From the NCBI RefSeq assembly GCF_030867145.1, contig NC_134436.1:5146001-5210000 (forward strand): a DNA stretch of 64,000 nucleotides, read 5' to 3'. A model generated the notes under the pieces. The model searched no databases. It was given only the letters and a program-made list of their open reading frames with translations, and was not told where the DNA came from. Numbering within the stretch: position 1 is the stretch's first letter; every line of letters begins with the position of its first letter. Shown piece after piece: positions 50,456 to 61,200 of this stretch. Origin of the DNA: Opisthocomus hoazin (Eukaryota; Chordata; Aves; Opisthocomiformes; Opisthocomidae). The translations under genes and the position numbers were made by a program.

Positions 50456-50481
50456 GGGGAAGGGGAGGGGGGGGAGGGGGG
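50456..50481 (+). repeat. G-run tract, predicted G-quadruplex
   Basis: Four G-runs (G4, G4, G8, G6) are separated by loops of only one or two A residues. A CT-repeat (tctctctctctttctcc) follows within 10 bp. Very short loops predict a stable quadruplex on the plus strand. It sits 4.7 kb upstream of the DELE1 start with no gene at hand. Confidence 0.75.
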
Positions 50482-50719
50482 CTTGAATTTCTCTCTCTCT
50501 TTCTCCTTGCACGGCTCCAATGTCCAAGCGCTTAGAGCTGTGCTGAAATCCTCCCTACGGATTCATCAGCTCAAGTCAGCTCAGGTCTTTGAATATGGCC
50601 CAGAGGAGATGTCTGTGAAGCCGAAATTGATATGTTTAAGTGTAAGAGACAATAATCAGTTCTTCAAGTATAAGCTAAAAATATCCAGAAGAAAGTGGAA
50701 TTCATAATGGAGATTTTAA

Positions 50720-51240
50720 AGATCTGTGACATACCAGAGTCTGCACAAGGGTTTTAATGAGAAAGAAGCCAATTTAATTGGTCAGTGTGAGCAGATGCTT
50801 TGCTGGGCGAGTGGGCTATAACGTCTCACGTTCCCGTTCAACGCCAGGAGCATCACCGCGTTGCTTAACATGGCTGCGACAAGCCCGTGTCAGAGGAGCG
50901 TATCATCAGAATCGGGAAGAACCTTGATAATGGCCTCCGCGTTGTCAGATCACAGAACTGAGCCACGAGGAGAAGGCACTAAAAAGAGGAGGCAAAAACT
51001 GTCAAAGGAATGTTTCTAAAGGTAATTGCATGACTGACCATCTCTGGTTGTCCTTTATTTAATTGCCATGCTAGGCATGAAGCGAAAATAGCCCGTTAAG
51101 TTTTAAAGTCTGTTAACGCTGCGTTAACAGGGAGTTGCTGAGTACCAGGTTAAAAATCTGCAGGCCTCCCCTGTGAAAACAGTTCTGGAGTGTGTCACCG
51201 TTCATAGGAAACCCAGAAATAACTTCCGTGGACCATTCAA
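50720..51240. other. Candidate conserved non-coding block C
   Basis: This block has many intact CpGs (acgtctcacgttcccgttca, accgcgttgc, cctccgcgttg, ctgttaacgctgcgttaac) while its surroundings are CpG-poor. It also has AT-rich motifs (tttatttaattgcc) and no transposon similarity. The near-palindrome gttaacgctgcgttaac at about 51,112 is notable. It lies about 4 kb upstream of the DELE1 CpG island and is a candidate distal enhancer. No alignment is available. Confidence 0.3.
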
Positions 51241-51539
51241 TTATAGGCAATCACCACATAGCACTCCCTCTACTTGTGGCATAGCTCATCAATCAGGTTT
51301 TCTGTCACCATGTCTCTTCTCATAGCAGTCACCAGAAGGCTCCGAGCTCCCTCCGAGTTCATGTGACATTTACTGTCAGGGGCTGTCAACACCACGAGAT
51401 TCTCCCAGGGCCTCCAAGTTCATCACAAAGCAACAAGCTATATCCCCAAAACACGTTCCCAATTCCAGGTCTGGATTACAATGACTGACTGAGGGGCTTT
51501 GCAGCAGTCAGGGAAGACTGAAACAGCAGTGCGAGCTAC

Positions 51540-51900
51540 AGCTTATGCCCAAATACCTTCCCTTTCTTATTTCTTTGTTAGAAAAACACAACGGCATTAA
51601 CAGAGCTTTTAGGCCCATGATTAATTAAGACTTCCTCAAAAATGCCCCTTATAAACTTATTAAGAGAAAGACGAGATTGTTTACTTTGAAATTTAGCCTT
51701 CCCATCTTTAGCATCGATCCTGCATTCAATGTCTATTTAACAATACAGTGACCTAGTGGTAAAAATTCATAAAACTTAATAAATTGCAGTTGGTAGTATT
51801 GACAGAGTATATATGTGCACATTTGGTTTTGTATGAACTTCTTATAAGAAATCTAATAAAGTAAACCAAACAGATTTTCTTTGCCTGTGAGCTGTGAAAC
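51540..51900. other. Candidate conserved non-coding block D
   Basis: AT-rich, non-repetitive sequence with closely spaced homeodomain-type cores (cccatgattaattaagac, cttattaagagaaagacgag). It lacks any CR1 blocks in a region otherwise full of them. Its absence of decay features is the only evidence for constraint. Confidence 0.25.
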
Positions 51901-52429
51901 TCAATCATCTGTAATTAGAATGTTTCAAGGATACTTGGTTGAAGACCCAGGGTGGGTTTTTTTAGCCATAAATTTCTCACTTTAGAAAAAAACCTACTGT
52001 GTATCAAAGTGTACATGTTCCACTAAGTTACTTTGTCCAAGATGAATTAAAACGCAGATGAAAACCTAACTTGCCAGAAGACCACTATGAGACAAGAGGA
52101 AACAGCTCCAGCACCCAGGGAATAAAGTTCCAGTGGCAAACATGCCTCAAAGAAATCACCAAGAACTTGGAGATATGTTGACTTTGCCTGGACTGTAAGG
52201 GAGGGACTGTCATTAATGAGTGTTTCAACCAGTGAATAAAAAAGGGCTTTCAATTACAAGGTTTTTAAAGACCCCCGACTGTGTATAACCTCCCAGAACT
52301 TCAATGTTCATTTTTAACTTGTTTTCTACAACCAGTCTGGCTTCCTCTTTCCACCAGAATAAATATATTTCTTAAGGAGCACAGTATTTATTTCTCTAAG
52401 GACCAAAGCATTTATTTTCCTAAAATTAT

Positions 52430-52955
52430 TGTGTGACAACAATCACAGTCTTCTCAGTCTTTTCTTGTACGCTCTGTGTGCTAGCCCACTGATCACCACC
52501 TGTGCCAAACAGCCCAGGCAATTTTTGACCTAATTTATTTACCCAATCCATACCTCGCCAGTTTGGTAAGATGGTACTATGGGAGACCATGTGAAAGGCC
52601 TTGCTGAAGTCAAGGTAAACAACAGCCACTGCTCTGCCCTTGTTCTCTAAGCCAGTCCCATCACAGAAGGCAATCAGGTTGGTTAGGCATGATTGCCCTT
52701 GTCAGATCCATGCTGGCTGTTCCCAATCACCTTCTTGTCTTTCACATGCTTAAAACAGTTTCCAGGAGAAGGTGTGCCATCACCTCCCAGACACCCCAGC
52801 TAAACAGAGTGGCTCAGAGTTCCCCAACCCTTCTGCTTATGCTTCCTGAATGAGTGTATGATGTTTGCTCACTTTCAGTCATCAGAATCCTCTCCTGATT
52901 ACTGTGACCTTGCAAAGTGGCCCTGCAATGACACCAGCCACCTTTGGGTGCATGG
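52430..52955 (-). mobile_element. CR1 LINE fragment (RT domain)
   Basis: The minus strand encodes AVVYLDFSKAFHMVSHSTIL (52,545-52,625), the strongly conserved CR1 RT block. Upstream blocks follow in order: catgattgccc-type and ccatgctggctg (52,690-52,725), then atgatgtttgctcactttcag, gaatcctctcctgatta, ccctgcaatgacaccagcc and cctttgggtgcat up to about 52,955. It is less decayed than the 33-49 kb copies, so it is probably an avian-lineage CR1. Confidence 0.93.
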
Positions 52956-54500
52956 AACAAAATACCACCAACAACAGTCAGAAAAGCTGTAGCAAGACAC
53001 TCTGCACGTGCAGCAGTTCCTCCTGGCTTCTCACCTCTTGCTTCTCAATGTCCTTTCCACTCTGCAAGCTGCAAGGACGCAAACCAACTGAGCTGGAAAG
53101 AACGCGCTGTCCTCCCGCCTGCACAGCTCAAGTCATTTCTCTCTACAAAATTTACTCCTTCAGCCACGTTACTCCACGCCAGCCCACGTCTCTGATCTGT
53201 GCCACCTCAACATTTTCCTTGCTATGGTTGGTCCCCTTCCTCGTCTTTCAGAATCGCCCTCTCGTCTTCATTCGGCTATTTGCCTTCTCCAGAGTAAAAG
53301 ACAGAAATGCACAGCAACTGCACAACCGACATTATTCAATTCCTGTAGCATCCTCACGATATGAATCAAAACAGATCAGCTCTGCTATTGACTTGCCAGT
53401 TGCAGAAAAGACAGAGAGTATCGCACACCAAATGGCTGGGGACTTGAAAGAAAACTAGGACTAACGGCATTCAAAATACAGTGATAACCAGAGAAGATCT
53501 TGCATGAACCAATACCAAGGAACACTGTAAGTTTTTGGAGCATTAATTACTGATATCAACCTGATAAGCAAGAAAATTAAGGCAAGATTATAGAGTGGAG
53601 ATGCCGATATTTCTATTTTGCATATAATTTCCATCCCCAAACAAACTGTAGTAGTTTAGGAAATACCAGCCTACTAACGTGACACAATTGCAGACACAGA
53701 CACAAAAACAGACAACCAAATGACTTTGTAATTAAGGCAAATCTGGGGTGAAAAGGACAAAGTATCCCAGACGACACTACAAAAAAATAAAAGCTATGGA
53801 AAACTGAAAGAAATTAGGTAGTTTAAAGCAAGCTTGAGGCTGATGAAAGAGAGCGATTACATATCTCCCAGAAATCCACACTCAGACCCAAACTTGCAGC
53901 CAGCCAAGCATAAAACACGGATAATACTGAACAAGAATGAGTCCATAACAAGAATTACCAGCAAAGAAAAAAACATATTCTGGAAAGAGAGACAAACTGA
54001 CAAAATGACAAAGAATTTCTGTGCCTATGGAACGAAGAAATAAACATGAAAGTACACTGTTCAGCTAGAATGAGCACAGGGGCGGCAATATTCACACTTC
54101 TGAAGGAAACCACTAGGGTAAGGAGAATATAAAGCATATCTTTTTCTCACACTGGCATGCCACGCTCTCAGTTGGGAACTCTGCCATCTCCTGTTGCAAC
54201 ACCGCTGAAACAAACGCAGAGACATGGAGCAGACGTAAGCCAAGGCGAGCACGATCCATCACAAAATCAGGCTGACTGCCGACACGACGTGGACGCAGGT
54301 TCATACACGACCCAAACTGTAACTGCACGTTAATGGATTTTTTACACATTCCCGTTCACAAAAGTTTTGCACTCATACCCATTTCCCAAATACAATTAAT
54401 CACATCACTGATTACAGGAAGATTAACAGATGGAGTTTCCGATCACACCTGAAATTACTTTTTTGCTATAACAGAAATACCTTGCAGTCTGCAATTTCTC
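52956..54500. other. Gene-free sequence, nothing recognised
   Basis: The largest plus-strand frame in the window (52,865-53,458, 197 aa) begins antisense to the CR1 fragment and contains no recognisable domain. I treat it as chance. Composition shifts gradually to higher GC toward the CpG island. Confidence 0.5.
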
Positions 54501-54947
54501 GTCTAACTCCATTGCAGTGCCACCACATGTCCACCCGCCCTGCTGCCGCAGGCCATTCTGCCTCAGGAAAAGGCACCCTTTAGTAGGTTTATGGGGTAAT
54601 CACAGGCCCGGGTGTACTTCGGCACTTCCCACTACTCACTTGGTTCCTACATTGCAAGTCCTCGGCCCCTGGGCTGGCCTCCGGGCTCAGGGACTCCTCA
54701 GGGAAAACCCAGACCTGTCCCCGCCTGCTTGTGCTTTCCAAGGGGGATTTGTTGCCCCGAGCTCCAGCGCACCCCCAGGGACCCTCCCCAGGACACCCAG
54801 ACCTACAAGGGCCCCCCCGGGCCTTCAGGGAACCCCCCAGCACCCGCCGGGCCCACCCGGCACCGCGGGCCGCCCTCAGCCCCGTCCTCCCCGCCACAGC
54901 TCGGCCGTTCCCGCGCTCCGCCGAGGGGCGGCCGGGAGCCGCTCTAG

Positions 54948-55141
54948 CTCCTCTCTATGGCATGGCGCCGCTCTAGCCCGACCCGCCTGACGGCCTCAGG
55001 CCGCCTGAAGCCGCTCCTCGGCGCCTTGCCCGCGCGGCCTCGGCTCTCCCCGGCAGCCCGGTGTCGGGGCCGCCGCCGCCGCCCCGCGGAGGCCCGCCGG
55101 GACTAGCCGGTCCCCTTCGGCCGCTCCCTCCTCTCTATGGC
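54948..55141 (+). repeat. Duplicated 14-bp motif ctcctctctatggc in promoter
   Basis: The identical 14-mer ctcctctctatggc occurs at 54,948-54,961 and 55,128-55,141, 180 bp apart, both upstream of the DELE1 ATG and on the same strand. Each copy carries an ATG. They might be alternative initiator-like start regions with a pyrimidine tract, or a chance duplication in biased sequence. Confidence 0.6.
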
Positions 55142-55192
55142 CAAGGCCGCCGTCGCTCGGCAACGCGCCCGCTCTGTGCTCCCGCGGGCGGG

Positions 55193-55299
55193 ATGTGGCG
55201 GCTGCTGCTGGGCCGCGGCCTGGGCCGCTGCTGGCCGCCCCCCGCCCGCCCCGCCTGCGCCGCCGAGCCGCCCGAGGGCCGCGGCCCCAGCCCCGAGCG
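55193..55299 (+). CDS. DELE1: DELE1 exon 1 (coding part)
   Basis: It starts at ATG 55193 and ends before GTGAGT (phase 2, codon CG|G). It encodes the basic mitochondrial presequence followed by a Pro/Ala-rich stretch. The start was chosen because it is the only ATG in frame with the conserved exon 2-3 peptide, and the 'MWR' beginning is shared with human DELE1 as I recall it. The sequence is extremely GC-rich. Confidence 0.88.
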
Positions 55300-58200
55300 G
55301 TGAGTGCGGCCCGGCCCGGGGCCCAGCCCGCCGCGCTGCAGCGGGGGGGGGGGGGGGTCCCGCTGCCCTCAGGGCGCTGCGGGGAGCGGGCGGTCTGAGG
55401 GCTGATTGCTGGCTTCCCCGTGTTCTTTGGTTGTTTTAGGGCGCCCGGTTGTCGGGACGGACGGCCCCGGGATGGCCGGGAGCGAGGAGGAAGGCGGCAG
55501 CCCCTGCCCGGCCTGGTGCCCTGCCACTCCGTGCTGGAGGCCGTCACCTGGGTGAGAGCGGCGGGCAGGGCCGGTGCCCCCGGCGAACGGGGCTCGCCAG
55601 AAGGCCTCGGGGGTGCGAGAGGGGGTGGGAGCTGCGGGAGCCCCCGGGGCCGGGAGCCGTGGCCGGGGGACTCCCTGAAGCGGAGCTGCGGCTCAGCTGT
55701 CGAACGGCAAGACCCACAGAAAGACGGAGTGGGGCTGTTTTCCCTTGACTTGTGCCTGCTTTTCCTCAGGGAGCACTCGGTGCGCTGCTTCTGCAGCTGG
55801 TCAGACAGATCTCATGGCTGAGGTCGCTGCCGGACACCAGGAGGGAGCCCCGGTCTCTCTGGATTTCTGTGTTGCCCTCTCAGCAGACAGGTTAGCAGCT
55901 TGTGAGAAGGGGCTGTGGGAGGGCCCGCCTGTCGGACAGGGTTTCTGCCTCCTGATGTGTTAACTAAGACTGGAAGAGAGATGTTGTGAGAAGCTGACAA
56001 CCAGCTTTCAAGCTCTCTGGTGAGAGTGAGGGCTGGTGTCTGTCAGGGGAATCTCGCTGTTTCTTAATGATTTGGTGCGATCCCACTTTGCATCCCGCGT
56101 GGGGATGCACTCCTGCAAAGGAAACACCTTTGTTTTCTGTTCAGGGCTCTTCTCCCTGAACTTTCTTCCTGCTTGACTTTGGGGCCAGAGCAGAGAAGGA
56201 CACTGAGTACACAGTCTGGTGGTGTCTCCTAAAGCAGACACTAAACGGCTAACGGGAACTGTTTTGCACTCTGTATTGCAGTGGTGCCTGAAGCCTCAAC
56301 CAGCTGTCCCAATGGGCAGCAGGGGTCCTGCTTCCTGCAGAAAGGGAGTCCGAAGGTTGTACCGGAGAATTCATCCTCAGGCATCCCCTCAGGGCAAGGA
56401 GAGAGCCAGCCCTGGGCAGAAGTAGGTATGTGCAGTGTGCTACAGGGTAGGATACTTGTGGCAGAAAAACTTCTGAGCCTCTGAGTTTCCCCAAGGCAAA
56501 GCTAGGAGCGAAGAAGTGTATAGCCATTTATTGACACTTGAGATAGCTTCAAGTGGAAAGACGGGACTTCAGAGAGATGAATCAGGAGTCCAGAGACAGG
56601 AGGAAAAAAGCTCCTGAAGGCAGGGAGGAGCCTGCACTGTAACTGTGCCGGTGACATCAACTTCAGCAATACTAGTCTGCCTTAGGAACCTGATTACAGC
56701 ATCCAGTGTCTGTTCTTTTGTGGTGGACAGATGTTTGCAGTCAGAAGGATTCAGGTGAGTAGTGCACCAGTGATCTGGGAGACCTGTATACCTGGTGTGA
56801 AATTAAAGGTATTCTTTTCTTCCTGGAAGATGAGGATGTATTTCTGAACGCTTATGTGGAGATACAGCAGTGGAAGGAGATATCAAAGACGTTCTTATTA
56901 AAATGAGTTTTATAAAAGTAGAAAGATATACTTCAAAAAAATTGAAGTGTCATGCAGGAAAGCATGTCTTAAAATGTTAAATTTAAAATCATATCAAGGA
57001 AGATCAGAAAAGGCCAACGCACGGCTACTTGCTAGATGTATAAATACTAATAATGTCTTTAGGAAAATCGTTGGAAGCAGGAAGCCTGCTGGAGCAGATA
57101 GAAGGGGGGACAACGTATGATTATGCTGTAGAAGAGGCACATAAAAAAGCCAGCCCTCAGATGTTGGCTAAATGATGTAAGGTGTAGCAGGAAAGATCAG
57201 AGAGGTTCCATGTTCTTTGCTTTCTTCCAGATTTTGGTGTTTTTTCTGTGCTGATTGCAGCTACTGCCCATCGCTGCTTATCAAACCCATCTCCTGCCAG
57301 AGGTTACCATTCCTGTCAGTTGGTAAATGGAGCATTTTGTTTCCATGCCTCCTAATTAGCTCCAGGAAAACATCCAGGTTATTTTACCTAAATGGCCAGT
57401 TAGGCTGTTTAACTCATCTGCTTTTGCTTGGAGCATATTAAGAAGCACTCAAACACACAGCCTGGCTGGCAGATGACTGAACGTGGACCTCTGGGAGAAG
57501 TGGTGGGGAATAAGAGGAGACAGCAATGCCTTCAGTTGGCACAGCTGGACATGCAGGCGTCAACGTGTGTCTGTGTCTGGCAAAGTTTCCTATTGAGAGT
57601 TGATAGGAAGAGCTTTTAGGCAAACTGATAAGTTTAACAGTGACAGGTCACTAAGGCCACATGCTCTTTGTTCAGATGTTCTTCAGAAGCTGTGAAATCA
57701 CTGAGCCTCTAATGATGATGTGTAATCCAGTGCTTAAATCTGCTGTATGACCAGAAGAGCGAACACTGACTTTTGAAAAGGGGGGTTGTTTGAGCTGCAG
57801 AACTGCAAAAAAGATAATTCCAGGTTGATAGAAACTGTGTTACAGATGTTAGATACCAGGATGAGTGTGCTATACCAAAGAATCAAAGGTCTTGGAAGGA
57901 TTTAGGAAGCCATCTCTCAGGCCAGCTTGCTCCATTGCAGAGATTTAAGAGAGCTGTAAATCTATTAAGAGTTCTTTGGAGAAGTCAACAGGCGTGTGGA
58001 GCAAGACTATCCAGCTCTTAGCTTTCTGAAAATGTTTCAGCCAGGACCTAAAACAAAGCTGTCTGGAGAAATAAAGCTGATCTGAGGGAAGGCGGAGGGG
58101 TTACTCTTGGGCTAGTAACTCCCTGAAGTACAAGAAGCAGGTTTCACAATGGAGAGCCATTACTGATGGATTCCCCTCAGTCCTTGTTGAAACCTCTTCT

Positions 58201-61200
58201 GTTCAACACAGTCATCAGTGATTTGGAAAAAAGAGGTGACGAGTCAGGTGACAGAAGAAAATGGTACAAAATTATTCAGGACAGTCAAATCTAAAAGTCA
58301 AACCAGAAGATTACAAAATAACTAAAACCAGGGTAATCCCAAGGTAGGTTAAATTAGTATATGCAGGGGAATGTAACTGTAAATACACATAGAGAATGAG
58401 GAATGTCAAATTAATAGTTGTATTGCAGAGGGAACATTTAAAGTCACTGTGGATATGTTTTTGATAAGGTTAAGTCAGTGCTCAGCAGCAGTGAGGCCAA
58501 TTAAATGTTAATTATTGTAAAGCAAGGAACTGAGGACAAGACAGTATGGTAGGTTTGTGTAAGTCTATGATGCAGCTGCATCTTGAACACTTAAGGAGAA
58601 GACACTCTGTCTTAAAAACAGTTACAAAAAGGGCATAGAAAAGGTTGACAGGGAGACAGTTGCATACAAATAGAGACTGACTCCAGCTCAAAGAAGAGGT
58701 GTCAGAGGGTGTGCTAGCGCTCTGTGAAACTAAAAGTGTTGAGGGGAAGTGAATAGGGACAATATTTTTTCATAATATACATATTATTAGACAGCACAGA
58801 AATGCTCAGGTAGCAAGTTTGAATAAAGGTAGAAGATGGTACGTGTTTGGCCAATGCACAGGTAAATCTTGGAACTCGTTGCTGCAGGCCAGCAGTACAG
58901 ATGGGTTCCAAGAAGTGATTAGGTGAAATTACACATTTAAATTAAACTTAATTGATCCAGCAAAACCTCCTGCTCAGAAGATCACAGAACAGCTGATTGC
59001 TGGAAAGTTCTGCCAGGAGAAGCGTGACTTTATAATCCCTGTTCCTTACACTTTCTGCCCAAGCATCTACAACTGTCAGTTGTCGGAGATAATATATGTC
59101 AGAATTAATTTGGTTTTGCTCAGTACATAAGTCCTCAGGTTACATTCTCATATTATGCTGTGTATCCATTTTTGGGGAATTTATTCAGAACAGTCAGGGT
59201 GATGAGATTCAGTAATTTTTACTAAAGAATCTGAAAAAATGCATAGTTTTGCAATGTGAGAAATACTGTGAATCTTGCTGTGGAAAGTTTTAAAGTGAAG
59301 CTTGGTGATACCTTTCTCTGAGTATGTTTTGCTTTCTACAGAAAAAGCTGCCTAAGGTTGAGGATTACTTTTTTTTCTGGTATTTAGCTACTGAAAGAGA
59401 ATGAGGCTGGCTAAATCAGAACACGGCAAGAAGCTGGGGAGAGCAGAAGGAAGGGAAGGACAGACGCCTGGCAGACGATGCAGGGGAATCTGGTAGCAAA
59501 GTCTTGCCATTAGAAAACAGACCTCCAGGACTCGGAGGGGAGCAGAATGTACCTTCACTTCTCCAGTTTACTGTTGCCAGCAATGGCAAAGGACCGTCTA
59601 GAGAGAATTCCGTGTCCTCACTCTTTCTTTCAGTGTTTCAGTTAATTTCCAGACTTGCTTGTACTGGCCTACGTGTACAGTGACAATCTGCTGTTGCTGT
59701 GAGTTGCTTCGTTACCTCAAGTGGCAAAGATCTTTGTGATGGATCCAAACACCCCAGCTTTGCAGATCAGCCTTTCCAGTTTTAACATAACACGGTATGA
59801 TAGAATCTACTGCTTTTAGAGTGTTTAGAAAGAAAACTTTAGGAAATTCATTTAAAAGTTACTATAAATAGCATTCTGGATATTACTAGCAGCAAGTCCT
59901 CAGCTTCATGATCACATCCTATTTTTTTCATGCAATTCGTGCCTTGCTCAAAGGTTTTTTTGCTGAAAGTTAAAGGCACATAGTGAACGAGCAGGTGATT
60001 ACAGCCAGTCTCAATGTTACAGCAGCTGAATGCTGCCCTGGGGAGTTGTATTTTACCCCTGGCAGAACTGTAAAATTCGTTATTTCAATTCTGAGATTAC
60101 AGACGTTTCAAGAGTGTGTTTTCATTTCAAAGCACAATGAAACCAATTGGAGACACTAAAATTTTCCATGAGGCAGAAATCCTGGATTTTGTCCAGCTCT
60201 TGTGAAGTCATTCTTGTGGAGCGTTTGGATGTTTTGGGATGAGCAATCTAGACTGTCTATGAGAAGATTATTAATTCCTCATTTGGAGCTAGCTTTGAGC
60301 AACATTTGATTAGTACAGGATGAACGGTGGGGAAATACAAAATATTTATTAGCTGCTGAATATAGGAGTGTTGAGCATCCAGTACACTGAAAGCTGCAAG
60401 ATTGCATGGAAAGGAGGATGCATAGTCACGTTACATCATAGCATGTGTTTGAAGAAGCAGAAATAAAGTTGCACAGAAAATTCCAACTGTCGTATTCTCA
60501 GCTTTTGTGTGCTTTAAACATACAAGCTTAAGAATAATTTAACCTGGTTCTGTGTGTGCAATATAGCAATGCATTTGTTCAAAACCTAGTTCCTATGAAG
60601 CTCTGCTGAAGCTTGAGCATTCTTTGGGAGATGTGAAACAAACAGCTGGAGTGAACTTGTATTAACTAATGTCAGGTTGAAGGTTGATCTAAGCTGGTCA
60701 TCTCATTCTGCTGAATTGGGATGGGATTCTCTGCTCCCAGGGAGTGCTTTTATTTACTGCTGAAGGAACCTACACGATGAGTTTAGATTGCGTGCCTGGT
60801 ATTGAGGCAGCTGCTCTGAAACAGGTGAGTCTGAAAGATCATGATATCCGTGAAGAATTTTGATTTGAGGCTTGCCCAGCCTCAAAGATGAGTTCCGACA
60901 GAATTCACTAATGTAGTCCTTCAGGAGATGGGACTGGGTGTCAGGATCGGTTGGTCCTAGAGTTTTTTTCCACATGACCTTATGCTCTCCGGGAGTGGCA
61001 GCTCAAATCTGGGGAGATCACAGTGATTTGGGTGAGGAGGGGTTTCCAGTGGCAGCAGGCATGAGACACTCTTGCAAGCTGATAAAATTCAGAATTAGTT
61101 TCTGTTTATTTTTCATGGGGTAATCGTTTGTCCAAATTGCAGCATGTTTTCTCAGTAAACGACTATTCTCTGATTTAGGAGTAGATATCTATGCCAAATG

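Larger units (their letters stand above)
54600..55700 (+). promoter_or_regulatory. CpG island and promoter of DELE1
   Basis: GC and CpG density rise sharply from about 54,600, are extreme at about 54,780-55,450, and fall after 55,700. The island covers the DELE1 start codon, exon 1, intron 1 and exon 2, as expected for a TATA-less housekeeping promoter. Upstream of the ATG there is a half-site like an RFX X-box (cgtcgctcggcaacg, 55,151-55,165) and a duplicated pyrimidine motif. The exact transcription start cannot be seen. A divergent transcript to the left is possible. Confidence 0.85.
55137..55821 (+). other. Out-of-frame upstream ORF overlapping DELE1 start
   Basis: An ATG at 55137 lies 56 bases upstream of the DELE1 ATG in another frame. 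Through the same splicing (exons 1 and 2, then into exon 3) it stays open for 108 codons and stops with TGA at 55819-55821. It begins MAKAAVARQRARSV. Part of the openness is due to extreme GC content. It matters only if transcription starts upstream of 55137, which I cannot see. Confidence 0.4.

Noticed and set aside
52865..53458. 197-aa plus-strand ORF, among the longest in the window
   Set aside because: It starts antisense inside a CR1 fragment, its composition follows the local base content, it has no known domain, and there is no promoter or splice support.
1..55000. Search for PCDH1 exons expected to the left of DELE1 by human gene order
   Set aside because: No cadherin-repeat motifs (DxNDNxP, LDRE) are visible in any listed frame, so PCDH1 is either further left or not in this window.
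54996..55547. 183-aa minus-strand ORF in the CpG island
   Set aside because: It is antisense to DELE1 exons 1-2. The translation is Arg/Pro/Gly/Ala-rich, as expected from GC-rich DNA lacking stops.
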